This document shows positions 43,402-55,571 of a DNA stretch of 64,000 bases, piece by piece (positions within the stretch are counted from its first letter, which is position 1; every line of letters begins with the position of its first letter). The translations under genes and the position numbers were made by a program. The notes under the pieces are model-generated. The model was given only the letters and a program-made list of their open reading frames with translations, ran no database searches and was not told the DNA's origin. The stretch covers positions 10,555,953-10,619,952 of the forward strand of contig CAXIPT010000003.1 in assembly GCA_964030475.1 (NCBI GenBank). Reading direction: 5' to 3'. This DNA is from Tethya wilhelma (taxonomy: Eukaryota; Porifera; Demospongiae; Tethyida; Tethyidae).

Positions 43402-45751
43402 CAGCCTTGCTGTTTGCAATTGAGGTGGGGTGTTCGCTGTAATGATCACAGTGTTCATCTAGATATTACATTGATCTCTACCCCCACATATCGACTTCAC
43501 CTGAAGCCAAACTATTGTGCCTATGACCGGCAGTCAAGTATAAACAACCTGTGTGCTGTGCAACCCTATACATTGTTTTCTTTCTTTAATTCATTTGCTG
43601 TTGTAGGACATCACTTTGCCTTAGTGAAACACAATACGTGTGCAGGGTACAGGATTTCCACTTCCATCAAAGTTCAAATGCAAATTTGATCAGAAATTTC
43701 TAAAGATTGCATTGTAGTATTATAATCAAATTAATAATAATGTGATCCTAAGCACTACAGTCATTGAACTAGCTATATAAGGATAACAAATTGATTATTG
43801 TAATTGTTTATGATTGTGTCGTTTTTGCACACATTGTAGCTAGCCCGCTGATATGATCTACAGTAGAACACTTCGATCATGCGATGCCTCTGGTATTATA
43901 ACCATACACGCAATTAATGTGAGGTTCTGCTCATATTGCTACAATAGGGAATTTTTGGAAACCAAGAATATAGGTTGTGTCCCTATCTCGGAGGCTCCAC
44001 TATTGGAGGTTCAGTTCTACTGTAGTACTATCCTTTGTTCAGAAGTATGAAGTCATCAGTTACTGTAATCTATGCTGTAATTAAGAACTTAGTGATCTAT
44101 CACTATCGTTTAATGCAATTAACCCGTACTAATATGAAATCAAAAAGTTTTGCATGCTTAATAATTATTTATAATGTCATATAAATGCTGCTTACAATTT
44201 CCAAGAAGGTTTATATACTTAAGTTTGAGGAAATGTGTACAGAATTTATGCAGCCATGTACTACGAAAAACTCAGTTCAGTAATTGCAATTCATTGCCAG
44301 CGATTAAATTTACACACTTCATTACATCTGAGGATTATTGTGGTGATAGAAATTTTAAGGAGGGAATTTTTGTTTTTAATAATGTCAACTTCATGCTCTG
44401 CAAGTGGTAGTGATCGTCAAAGCTAAATGTTTTCAAAAGTGCTGGCCTTGAACAGTGCGCATGCGCAATAATTGTTGCGGTTGGTGGGGATTCCCTCCTC
44501 CAGTCATAAAAGCAAGAGATTGGTGACACTGTCAGACTGACAACTGTTTCAAACTGTTGATAATCATGGCAGGAAAAATTGATAGTGACTACAAAAGAAC
44601 TGATAGGAGGTCAACACCTGATCTGAAACCTTACATGCTCGAAGAAGTGATGTACACTAGCAAGAATCTAGGAGACGGTTCCTTTGGTAGTGTAGAAGAA
44701 GTCATCATTTCTGGTACTGTTTGTGCATGCAAGAAACTTCATGATACTTTGATAGACCCTCAAAATGAAGGGGCTACAAGAATAAGGAGTCGATTCGAAT
44801 CTGAATGTCAACTCATGTCATGTGTGCGTCACCCAAATATTGTTCAGTTTTTGGGGCTTTGTGATCATCCAGCTAGCCGATATCCTGCTCTTGTTATGGA
44901 ACGACTAGCATGCAGTGTTGAAGACCTTCTCATGAAAGCTGAGAAGGAGAGCAGAATCATTCCCTTTTCTCTCAAGGTATCAATTCTAATGGACACCCTA
45001 AAGGGTCTAGTGTACCTTCATAGCCACAACCCATGCATAGTTCATCGCGATCTCACTTCCAAAAATGTTCTCCTCACACCTTCCATGGAAGCAAAAATTG
45101 CCGACTTGGGGAATTCTCTTGTCATTGATCCCCAAACAATGAACAAAACATTGACTCGTGTGCCTGGAACAGCTGTCTATATGCCTCCAGAAGCAATGGC
45201 CTATAACTCTGTCACTGAAGAATACAATGCAAAAGTGGACATATTCTCTTTTGGACACCTTGCACTGTACATCGTCATCCAGCAGTTTCCTGAAAAACTG
45301 CTGCAAGCAACCTATTCTGACAAGGAAGACAAGCTTCTTGCTCGCAGTGAGATTGAAAGGAGACAACCCTACATAGCTACTCTATACAAGGCTATTGGGA
45401 AGGAGCATCTCCTATCAACAATCATCAGACAGTGCCTAAACAACCTGCCTGGGAGGAGGCCAACAGCTAATGAGTTACTAACGCAACTGTTAGATGCTCC
45501 CAAACGTATGCTTCGAGATGAGAGTGATGTATATGTGGAGTACAGCAGCATGCATAAGCTTGAGCTTATTCATCTATTGCAAAATTCCCCAGCCATTGCT
45601 AATGGGCAGCCTCAGGAAGACAAGAAGCTAGATATTAAAGTGGATAATTCTCCTTTGCATGTGGCTGAACCAGTTCCCCCTTTGAGTACAAGATTGAGTG
45701 AAGAACGTGAATGGTCTCTTTCTGACCAATTGAAGGTATCCTTGACAAACT
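43402..45751 (+). repeat. Segmental duplicate of 11806-14170 (source copy with the intact gene)
   Basis: Direct-orientation homology from cagccttgctgtttgcaat to gtatccttgacaaac in intron 1 of the two-kinase gene. It includes the upstream region and a cataaaa element about 55-60 bases before the ATG in both copies (44505 and 12909), a possible weak TATA box. Confidence 0.85.
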
Positions 45752-48521
45752 TATGTGTATATTCAATATTTGCTACAAGCATGCACTGCATGAGCTGATG
45801 AAATACAAGCTGGCATGACTTTTAATTTGTTTATCTGTGACTGTACAGAGTGGTGTGCCTGGACGACTTGAAATCACAACTATGAAATCGGGTAGTACAT
45901 TCTCTAGAAAGACTTTGTCCAAGAAGCAGTATATGTTTCAGATTCTCAATGGCACATTAAGATACTATGAAGAGGTTAGTTTTAGACCATGTATAGAGTA
46001 GTCAAGTTTCTTCATGGCAATTTTTGTTGCCCGATTTTAAGTCTTGTGTGTACATTGTTTCTTTACTATAGAAACCAAAAAATCAGATAACACTGGATGA
46101 TGTTGTAGATGTTACAATTCAAGAGTCTAAAAGCCCACACATCTTTCCATTTGATGTGGTCTACAAAGGAAAAGAATCTGCCACTCAAACGTCAACAATC
46201 CATCTGGGTGCATTTTCTGAGCAGGAAAGAACCAGTTGGGTTAAAGCGATCAGAAGTGAAGGAGTTGACATTGTTGAGGAGTATGATATTGTATGTGAAC
46301 CCAATGATGCGTACCAACCAACACGAGACAGTAACGGTGAAAATCATGCCCAGAGCGTTGCTATGCCACCACCATCTAATACTTTAATGGCTACCTCTCT
46401 AAGCCCACCAGTGGTTAAAGAAGCCAGCAAGAAAGAAGAAGCTCTGTATGATGAAATTGACTATGAAAAATGTCTTCCAACTACCAAAGCAGCTGGCAAA
46501 CAGAATGAAAATAGCCCAAGTGCTACAACTGTAACAGAAAAGGCTCAACCTTATCTCAAAGTGATACCCACACATAATTTGAACAGTCATGAGATTTTAA
46601 ACAGTAGTACTGGCTACGAGCTGGATAATGAGTACACACATATGGCTAGCACTGTGGAGGATAGGCCAATGGGCTCTAGCCATGGATCAGGAGAACAACA
46701 TGGTGGTGCAGATATGAATTCTACAAAACATGAGATCAGTTCACTCTTTAATATGCTGGAAGAGTTTATCCAGTGGCGCAATACTAAGTCTTACTCCACC
46801 CAATCATCTGAATACCAGAATGGGTACAGTCGGAGCAGTAGTGGTGGCAGCTCTACTAATGTCCATGACAATCGGGAAGTGAAGTATACAACTAGGTCTG
46901 CCACTAGGTCAATATCAGAGTCAGACACTCAAAATCACGAGAAACCACCTCCATTGCCACCAAAGCCACAGAGCACATCAAAACAGAGAGACCCTAACAG
47001 CAGCAGGCAGCACTCTGGATCCAGGCTATCATCCTCACCACCAGCAGAGAGACCAGCTAGTCTTTCCATTGGTCAACATGGCACTGCTAAACTAGGACGT
47101 GCAAACACCTTCCCAAAGATTGATGTTGAGGGGACTGCTCTTTACGTCAATGATGTTCCAGAGGCATCTCCTAAGGATTTCCCTCAGGGTGTTCCAAGCT
47201 TGGTAGTTGAGAAGCCAACAGATAAAGGGATACCAAGAGAGAGAAAGACCAGCTCAACGAAAGGGTTTCTTGATCCTTCAGAGCTCAAAAGGGGTAAGGA
47301 TTTGCATAGTTGTCATAATGAAACTGTACAAATACTAAAACTAAGTGCTCACTCAACCTATACACGTTTTGTAGCTCTAAACCAGAAACTCAAGACCAAA
47401 GATCACTCACCACAAAGCCCATTGTAAGTCAGATAAAATTACTACTTGACTCCCACGAGTCTACTTTTCTATCACTTAAGCACCATTTATGTGTACATTC
47501 AAAACCATAAAGTGAACACATTAACAGCACCATTGATTTTGTTTCTAGAATCTGATGATAATTCTATAACATAATTATAGAGCAATAATCCATCCCTGCA
47601 TGACATACACATTAGCCTGACATATGCATTCCGTATATACGGATATATGTCACCATGCAGGTGTGCATAATACATAGTGTAAGTGTTATAATTATAGTGT
47701 AGGTGGTTGTGACTAAATTTTAGTATGCATATAATTATAATAATTCTGATTTTTTTAGACTGGTAACAGGAGATAGTGACTCAGAAATCCCTGAAAATAG
47801 ACCAGATTGGGCCATTCCAAGTAGGTTTATTCTTTGTAAAGTATTGTACAAATAATACTGGCACATCATTAAATTTTAACTCTTAACCATACATTATAGG
47901 CACTGATGTCTCTCCCCTTCCAAGTCCACAAATATCCCTTGACACTCGTAACCCTCTCTCTCTTCTCCAGAAACAAGCATCAAACTTGTTTCTAGAAATC
48001 TCAGCACTACATGATCTTCAGGAGATAGGCCAAGGTATATGTCACAATAGTATAGTGAGTGTGTGTTTGTGTATTGGTATGTGTTTATCTAACTCTACCT
48101 TGCTGGCATCTGCTCTTACTATAAAATACCATTCCTTTCCTTGCGATTGCAGACAAAGCATTTCTGATTTAAAGTAAACTTTTGCCCAGCTGTGATTAAA
48201 ACATAATTCCCTCCATTACCCCCACACCCCAACTGTCATGTGTATTGTGTAACCATGGTAATAATTATACATGGGAAGATACTGCTTCTAGGGATTCAAG
48301 TATGAACAACAAAAAAGTACCAACCTGCCATACATGCATGAAGGGTTCTTCCTAAGGGATTTCTTGCCCAGAAATGTCTGCAACCACAACCAGATGTAGT
48401 GAAGTCCTATGATCATAATAATAATATCATTATCAAGTTTCAATTCAACTAGTCATGAATTTCGGCTATAGGTCAGCCTTGTGGGTATCCTCTCTGGGAT
48501 CTCCTTATAGGGTTATTTACA

Positions 48522-48553
<32 letters not shown>

Positions 48554-49941
48554 TTATTTTCATGCAAGGCCAATTCGGCAAAGTCTTCAAAGCCACTCTA
48601 AAACGCAGTGAGCACTCACCAGGAGTGATAGTAGCAGTGAAAGAGATTAAGAACTACCAATCACAACAAGAAATGAGTGACTTTCAACATGAAATGAGCG
48701 TGATGAAAGAATTACCACATCCTAATATCATTCATCTCTATGGAATGATCAATGAAGGTCAGTTAGCTTATATCATCACATACCTAAAATGTGCTGCAGG
48801 TATGCAGTGCGCAAAAGCAATGAATGTCTATTTTGTAAGATCTGCTGGGCCAAAGATGATGTTAACCAATGTGTCCCTGGTTATATCAAGTATAGCTAAT
48901 AAAATCATAACCAAACTGAAAGGAGAAATTAGTGTACTTTAGCCAAACCTAAGACTACAGTCTGCATGCTGGTGTGTGAGTTTAAGGAAGTATTGATTGA
49001 GGACATTGACCATTTATGTATGTAGGTATACCTAGGCTAGTTCTGGAGTACCTTCCAAAAGGAGATTTGAAACACCACCTTACTGTAAGCTGTAATAGCA
49101 CATAAATTTCTATCAAAATTCACTGTTTGTTTATTATTGCTTGTTTTTTGTTTCCAGCGTAACAAACGCTCTGTGAATGAGCTTATCAAGTACATGATCG
49201 ATGTTGCCATGGGAATGCATTACCTTGCTCAGAGGGGACTTGTCCATAGGGTATGTAGCTAATCAGTTTAGAGGTGACAGAATAATAATAAACACCATGT
49301 TTATTATTATTCGGTACTAGCTAGATTGTATCCACACACACATACATACAGGATCTAGCTGCTCGCAATGTGATGGTTGATGACAATGAAACTTGTAAAG
49401 TAGCCGATTTTGGACTCCTTCGAGAGATTCCCAAAGATGACACGATCTATCACGCCACAAGACAGATGCCTTGGCCCATTCGGTGGATGGCACCTGAGAG
49501 TCTTGGAGAGAGAGAATTCTCTTCAGCCTCAGATGTTTGGAGCTTTGGAGTTCTTTGCTGGGAGTTGTACCACCCAACTGAGACACCTTATGCTAAGTAC
49601 CCTGACAACATGCAGTACGTAAGATTACTACTGAGCAGGTTATAGTATTGAATTTTAATTGAATTGTGGAGCAATACTGTTAATCATGAATTGAGATGAA
49701 ATGTTTGAAAATATTGTATAGATATGATCCATGTAATACAGCCTATATACATACTGAATTTACCTACAGGTGTGTGATGAAGGTCACAAAGGGTAATCGA
49801 TTGTCCATCCCTCCAGCATATCCTTCAACCGTTAGTGATATCATGAAAGCCTGCTGGCAGACAAAACCAAAGAACAGACCTAGTTTTGCTCTCATATCAA
49901 TGTCTCTAACAAACATAGTAGTTCAAGAACATTGCAAATAA
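44566..49941 (+). CDS. Two-kinase docking protein: TKL-like kinase - PH - Tyr-motif linker - tyrosine kinase
   Basis: Exons 44566-45735, 45849-45974, 46072-47293, 47375-47423, 47759-47820, 47900-48034, 48569-48757, 49026-49084, 49158-49250, 49352-49614 and 49770-49941 all have GT/AG ends, agree in phase and give 1,179 residues. The intron 47294-47374 is 81 bases and in frame, so it may be retained. Kinase 1 (about 30-300): GDGSFGSV, CACKK, HRDLTSKN (160-167), ADLG, YMPPEA. A PH domain follows (about 391-497: GVPGRLEIT, KKQYMFQILNGTLRYYEE, LGAFSEQERTSWVKAIRS). The linker (about 498-900) carries YDEIDYEK, YTHM (a YxxM motif), YVND (a YxN motif) and PPPLPPKPQ. Kinase 2 (about 908-1179): GQGQFGKVF, VAVKEI, HRDLAARN, ADFG, PIRWMAPESL, SDVWSFGVLCWEL. 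Both kinases keep their catalytic residues. It probably acts at membranes through PH and recruits SH2/SH3 proteins. A split into two genes is possible but the shared phases argue against it. Confidence 0.8.
48523..48552. repeat. (CA)n microsatellite just before exon 7 of the two-kinase gene
   Basis: An uninterrupted ca run, followed 16 bases later by the acceptor at 48567-48568. Confidence 0.85.
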
Positions 49942-50662
49942 GGATGAGGTCTAATTTTGTAGGAAAAGATCGTTAATGTTATAAACTCGGCATTTAATAA
50001 TTTTTATTATTGAAATTCTCAAAATTAATAATTATTGTGTGTAGTTATGAGCTACATAATTACCTAAGTTTATCTAGGACAGGTACCAAACTGGCCAAAT
50101 AGAATAAGCTGAATTTCGCAGTTTTTGCGAAGTTTTATTATGGGTGGGGCTGAATGTATAAAAGTCGCGAAAAAAGTTTGGCCATTGCCTTTTCGCGAAT
50201 TTTTCGCGATCATGTAATCACGTGCGCAGAGTCCAATGTGGTTATATTGCGCATGCGTATTTGGATGCCTCGTGTTGTTGGACTGGCTAGTGTGGCTTCT
50301 ACCTGAAGTTTTCTCCAAGACACGAAAAACTGGCTTGGGCCCATTATGTTCATCTAGTGTTTTTGAAAAAGAGTCGGCCCCTCATGTTCACTCTAAACTT
50401 CCACAAAGCGGCCCCAACACCCTGGTCGGCTACTGCTCTACTCAGCCCCCTCTGACTGAACCAAATTCTCACAGGGTGATGTTGAGTTAAGGTATGCCAA
50501 CATGTAGGCTTGCTATTTCATGTGCTAGCATTGTTGATAGTGGGTACATGCTGAGGTCAAACAAGGTTGGTTGTTGGTTGGTTTGGCCCAAATATATGTG
50601 AACCCTCAACTCTACAATCCCCGTAACATAACCTTTTGAAAATATTTCTGTATAAATTGATG
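49942..50662. other. 3' flank of the two-kinase gene
   Basis: The AT-rich start is the probable 3' untranslated region. Around 50110-50215 words such as tttttgcgaa and ttttcgcga recur in both orientations, reminiscent of the TACCGTATA MITE interior, but its ends are not found. No gene seen. Confidence 0.45.
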
Positions 50663-51105
50663 TTAAGGCCACTTCGAAGAAATAGTTTGTTTCCGGTAAC
50701 CCGACCGACCCACTAACCCGCTTTCGGAAGCAAAATTATTTTAAATGTTACTATTATGTAAAGGTCAATTATAATGATATTCATATTGTTCACGTGGTAC
50801 ATTTTACACGCACATTGCGCAATTGCTCATTGATTGCAAAAGCCAGCTCGCGCTCGCAGTTAGGCGCTGTGAATTCAAGTTAGTATGGCTGGCTTTGAGG
50901 TTATTGTGCCACTATCTATAGTATCTAGGTCTATATTTTTGAATTTGGAAGATTTCTAACACTACCACGCTGTTGAAAGCTTGTGGGCGGAGCTTTTAAT
51001 TGCATGGGTGGGGCTAGTATTTGCAGTGAGTACTGACCGATCGACTCACTTGCAATTTCCAGGGTCGGGTTACCAGAAACAAACAATTTCTTCGAAGTGG
51101 CCTAA
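50663..51105. mobile_element. TIR element with AGGCCACTTCGAAGAAAT ends
   Basis: Left arm 50663-50707 (ttaaggccacttcgaagaaa ...) and right arm 51062-51105 are inverted copies of about 43 bases with few mismatches. Left flank reads ttaa; the right flank reads taac, so the target duplication may be a decayed TTAA. No open frame. Confidence 0.8.
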
Positions 51106-51453
51106 CCTTATAGTTTTTACAAAAGTGTGTTTTGAAGGGTCAAAGTTTTCACAAAAGCGTGACTTTTTCAAGTGTCCAGAATTTGGGACTGGGGTACCTA
51201 CCATGTATATATGAGCGTGATTGGGTGTATTCATGCCTGCTTTGGGGATCCAACTAAGAATTGTTTCATCTTGAGTGTAATACCATGCTAGACATGCTGT
51301 AGCCTGCATGGCCACGTGGATGTGAGAAATTACTGCAACTGTGTACTTTGCACTAATTTGGTGCAAACAGGAATGTTTTTGGGCTGGGGTACTCCTAAGA
51401 ATTTCTGTGCATTTTGCATGCATTATTTTCAAACCCAGTTAGTCTGCCCTTAA

Positions 51454-52341
51454 GGTTCCGGGGTACAGGTAAATTAATTTCAAGACCGCACTGCACATTA
51501 TTCAGTATATAGCAAAAACTGCTCATTGCACAGTGCCAAGATTTTACACACTAGTTCAGCTATAATTTATCCTACTCTAGGCTGAATTTGGTTGTTAGCA
51601 CAAGTTTAGCTAACTAAAACGAAGATCTCAAAATTTAGCAAATTTTTGACGTCAAATATTTGCAACAGTAGGCTTAGTGGAGTGAATCAAGGCAGACACG
51701 CAGAAATCCAACTGTAATTGTGAGGGTCTAGCGAAGAGTTTTTAAAAAATCGCTTACTTGCTTGGGAAATATAGTGAAGTCTGTTGATTCTTGACTCACG
51801 CTGAGGTCTGGTCTGCTCACTGTACGAGAGTTTCGTTCATTTTACGAAGCAGTATTCCACAAAAACTCTTCGCTAGTCCCTAGTCAGTATAAAAAACAAG
51901 CTCTGAAAGCACTAGAGCAAAGATGAAATGCCTTATCTGTGGCTATGTTTGACGTCAAAAATTTTATGGCCATATCTCCGCCATTTTGAACTATACTAAT
52001 ACTGATTTTGACGAAAAAATTTCGTTTCGTTTAAAGGAACTGTGTCACTATATAAGCGGTGTTTTGTTGCTAAAAATAAAAATAATGACGTTTTGTGACG
52101 TTTTTTGTTGATACGCGGGTACCACGTCCGGGAACGTTTGCACACTACTCCGTGTATTGCGCATTTTGCTTTTACTCGCGTAATAGTACTACGTGGTCAG
52201 CTGTTATTACAAGCCTAAGTAGCTCGCGTAATGCGCACTTAATACTGTAAGGTTTCTGTTTACAACCCATTTATAGTAACAAAACACCGCTTATATAGTG
52301 ACACAGTTCCTTTAATTAAATGCAAACGGTATCCCGGAACC
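51454..52341. mobile_element. TTAA-flanked element with GGTTCCGGG ends
   Basis: TTAA lies at 51450-51453 and 52342-52345; the inner ends are ggttccggggta and tatcccggaacc. TTAA targets point to piggyBac-type transposition. The 888-base element contains further inverted words (aaaactcttcgctag near 51863 with its complement near 51728; two tttgacgtcaaa palindromes) and a complete second element at 52035-52311. No transposase. Confidence 0.75.
52035..52311. mobile_element. Nested TTAA-flanked MITE with AGGAACTGTGTCAC ends
   Basis: Left TIR aggaactgtgtcactatata and about 18 further bases; the right TIR 52273-52311 is its inverted copy, with essentially perfect matching for about 35 bases. TTAA flanks at 52031-52034 and 52312-52315. 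277 bases, non-coding; younger than the element that surrounds it. Confidence 0.9.
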
Positions 52342-52345
52342 TTAA

Positions 52346-53028
52346 TGTTGAAAGTTCACATTTTCACTATAAGAAACCTTATGCAAGTATAAGAGCATTG
52401 CACTTGTAGTCTTTCCAGCCCTGGTACCTAGCTCTTCAACCATGTTGATAAAAATCTCATTTTGTGTACTTGTTCTCACACTCCTCCCATGCGGATATTT
52501 CCTTTGAAAGTAAGGAGAGAGAGCCTGGTTTCAAGTATATGTGCATGACGTTTGCATAAACATGCATCTGTATGTGGTTTGTGGGAGTTATCATGAACAG
52601 GACAGAATGGACAGAAACGCTTGTTGTATGCTTGTTCATTTAGTAAAGACCAAAAAATGTACCTTTTGCTCAGTATTTGTGACTGTCAGTTTGTCTGCAT
52701 GTCTTGTTGAGGGCTGGCAAAAGAGGTTGAAATTGAACTCTGAACTGTAAGAGCTGATAAGAGAAGCTACATCTGCCATCAAATTGGCATTTGTTAGAGG
52801 CTACCAAGTGTCCCTGATCTTCATCTTCATCCACTTGTAGCTCTCTCAGTGTTAGTAGGACTGGCAAAAATGATGTTGAAGCCCTGGACTTGATGTCGGC
52901 CTGTTGCAGTCCTTTACGTACCACTTACCTTGTGGCCACCTTGGTGTCGACCAACATGTTAGCAGTGACCAGCAGGCTCTCTCCTTGCTTATTGAAGTAG
53001 TCCAATGGAGGAGACTGGGGATTAGACT
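52346..53028. other. Non-coding stretch with no recognised gene
   Basis: Short open frames on both strands without motifs. A partial match to the repeat at 53220-53300 (gagagagcctggtttcaagtat) occurs at 52511-52535. Confidence 0.45.
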
Positions 53029-53440
53029 ACATTTTGTGTGGTCATTGTACCTAAGTGTACTGCCATTAAACTGACCACTTTAGAGTACTACATATGTAGT
53101 GTTTACAGAGACACAAGGCTTAGGGTACTGGGTGTGGCCTTACAACTGTGGCAGCTTAGAGGATCAGAAACCTTATAACTGTAAGCATTACTATTAGGTA
53201 ACAGCTGAGCACCAAAGACACTTGATTGGTTCCCAGGCTCCTCTCTCACGAGTTTTCCTTCCAAGATAAGATAAGGACGCAGAAAGCCTGGTGTGAAATA
53301 TCACATGTGTGAAGTAGACGTTTTGTAATACACAGTCTATGTCAGGGACATGCACTTGTTTCCCCATTGGAAGGAAGTGCACTGAACAGTGAGGTGTTAG
53401 TATGTCATCATTAGTTTTTGGTAAAGGTCATCACGCATAC
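53029..53440 (+). repeat. Diverged duplicate of 9588-9980 and 10706-10745, without the inserted elements
   Basis: This copy reads continuously through the point where the other copy holds the two MITEs (gaggtgttagtatgtcatcattagtttttggtaaaggtcatcac). It thus serves as an empty-site comparison for those insertions. Confidence 0.7.
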
Positions 53441-53522
53441 TACAATGTGAAATAGAGTTCATGTATGCTTTCTTTCAATGCACAACAACTTCTACAAATG
53501 CTGTAATCTTGAATGTAATTAA

Positions 53523-54178
53523 GCCTCGGCGCGTGCGTAGCACGTGCAGAGGGTTACGGTAGTCGTTTTGTCTGTCTGTCTGTCTGTCCCATTGAAATCT
53601 CAAGAAAGACAGCTCTAGCGACAAAATTGATGGTACTTACGTTCATAACTCTGAATGATCTTGTAAAAATATATTTTTTGCTGTCCAAAACACTGTAGTT
53701 CTTGAGTTTTGAGGCTTTTGTGCTTCTGTTTGAGCGCTTAGCTTCGAGGCCACGCCTACTAATTTGGTGTGTGTTATCTAGAATTTGTGTTGCTGAGGTC
53801 CAATGCTGCATGGCTCTTTGCATTCATGGCTGTTGATTAGTGTTGTTTGGCAAGACAGACATGAGTTGGCTGCTTTCTATGTAAGCATATAGGTCATGCA
53901 AAGACTTTACACAAGCTATAGATCATTATAGCTAATGCATCTAGCTGTGGTTAGCTAGGCTCTTACTGAGGCCCAGCTCATCAGTGCTAGACTTTGCTCA
54001 TGTGGTTTATAGTCTGTAACGTGCTGCTTCACCATAGCCGTGTTAGCTATGCCGGCCACTAGATGGATCATATCCTGTAGTTTTGAAGTTTTCAGTGATA
54101 CTGAGTTATGTTACACTCTTGTACACTGTATGCATATAAGTGTGGTAGCTAGTTGAGTGCGCCTCGGTGCCTTCATTT
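53523..54178 (+). mobile_element. AAGCCTCGGC-family repeat with hairpin-like ends
   Basis: Starts aagcctcggcgcgtgcgtag with a local gcgtgcgtagcacgtgc stem, followed by a (gtct)n run at about 53570-53588 and the conserved block to tctagaatttgtgttg. It ends at about 54178 with gttgagtgcgcctcggtgcc and ttcatt, a form with an internal deletion. The minisatellite begins immediately after. Confidence 0.7.
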
Positions 54179-54677
54179 TAATGAGAAAAGGTTCTTGGGT
54201 TCTCCACTAGTTTTAATGGGAAAGGTTCTTGGGTTCTCCACTAGTTTTAATGGGAAAAGGTTCTTGGGTTCTCCACTAGTTTTAGTGGGAAAGGTTCTTG
54301 GGTCCTCCACTAGTTTTAGTGGGAAAGGTTCTTGGGTCCTCCACTAGTTTTAGTGGGAAAGGTTCTTGGGTTCTCCAGTAGTTATAATGGGAAAGGTTCT
54401 TGGGTTCTCCAGTAGTTTTAGTGGAAAAAGGTTCTTGGGTTCTCCACTAGTTCTAATGGGAAAAGGTTCTTGGGTTCTCCACTAGTTTTAGTGGGAAAGG
54501 TTCTTAGGTTCTCTAGTAGTTTTAATGAGAAAAGGTTCTTGGGTAGTTTTAATGAGAAAAGGTTCTTGGATTCTCCAGTAGTTTTAATGAGAAAAGGTTC
54601 TTGGGTTCTCCACTAGTTTTAGTGAGAAAGGTTCTTGGGTTGGTTATAATGGGAAAGGTTCTTAGGTTCTCCACTAG
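54172..54677. repeat. 34/35-base minisatellite, first array
   Basis: About 14 copies of a unit such as ttttagtgggaaaggttctt followed by gggttctccactag, with several truncated or merged units near 54540-54660. Directly follows the 3' end of the AAGCCTCGGC-family repeat. Confidence 0.9.
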
Positions 54678-55571
54678 TTAAGCCTCGGCACGTGCGTAGC
54701 ACGTGCAGAGGATTATGGTAGTCGTTTTGTGTGTCTGTTTGTTCCATCGAAATCTCAAGAAAGACAGCTCTAGCGAAAAAACTGATGGTACTTACGTTCA
54801 TAAATCTGAATGATCTTGTAGAAATATATTTTTTGCTATTCAAAACACAGTGGTTGCTGAGATTTGAGGCTTTTGTGCTTCTTTGAGCGCTTGCTTCGAG
54901 ACCACGCCCATTGATCTGGTGTGCGTTATCTAGAATTCGTGTTGAATGCCAAGAGCTTTAGAAGCACAAGGCTGCTGTTGCTGTTGGTCAGTGGTGCTTG
55001 GTAAGACAGACAAGAGTTGGCTTAACAACTATGTAAGCATATAGATGTATAATTTGGCATGTATAAATTCTTTAGTGTGGTTAGCAAGCATGCACTGCTA
55101 CTGAGCTATCACTGATGCAAGCTGATCGAGTTGCTGAATGTAGTTTAGGCATAGATTATATGGTTGAGGTAGCCCAGCTAGACTTTGCATTCTCAATAGC
55201 TATCTGACAATAGTTGAGCATTCCATGGCCAGTGCATGACAGCCTAGCTCAGTAGCTACGGTGCCTATAGTGTCTTGTGCTGCTTTATCACAGAGTTCAA
55301 GTATGCAGCTAATCTGTGGGCCTAGCTTGTGGACTAGGCTATAACTTGGGCCTATATAAAATATAGGTGCATTAGTTTTCTTGATCATATACCCATACCA
55401 TACATGTAGTTATAACTTGTGATAATTTAATCCGCTCTTTTACAAGTGCACTAGCTAGTTCAAATGTAGTCTCGTGGACCAGACTGAGCCACTCTTCCCA
55501 AGGGAAGAGGCTGGCCTGCGAGACTAAGTTAGTTGAGTGTGCCGAGGCTTGTGCACCAACGGTGCTTTCAT
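54678..55571 (+). mobile_element. AAGCCTCGGC-family repeat, near-complete copy
   Basis: Starts ttaagcctcggcacgtgcgtag at about 54678 and ends gttgagtgtgccgaggcttg followed by gcaccaacggtgc and tttcatt. The ends contain two potential hairpins: gcacgtgc-gta-gcacgtgc at the start and gcacc-aac-ggtgc near the end. The interior has small frames only. The second minisatellite array follows. Confidence 0.7.

Noticed and set aside
43330..43689. Open frame similar to 11795-12103 upstream of both kinase copies (YRLHLKP, CAYDRQSS)
   Set aside because: The two are parts of one recent segmental duplication, so similarity is expected without coding function; no family recognised.
45849..49941. PH-linker-tyrosine kinase as a gene separate from kinase 1
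   Set aside because: Exon 2 has no initiator Met, joins exon 1 in phase 0 across a short intron with GT/AG ends, and no promoter-like gap exists between them.
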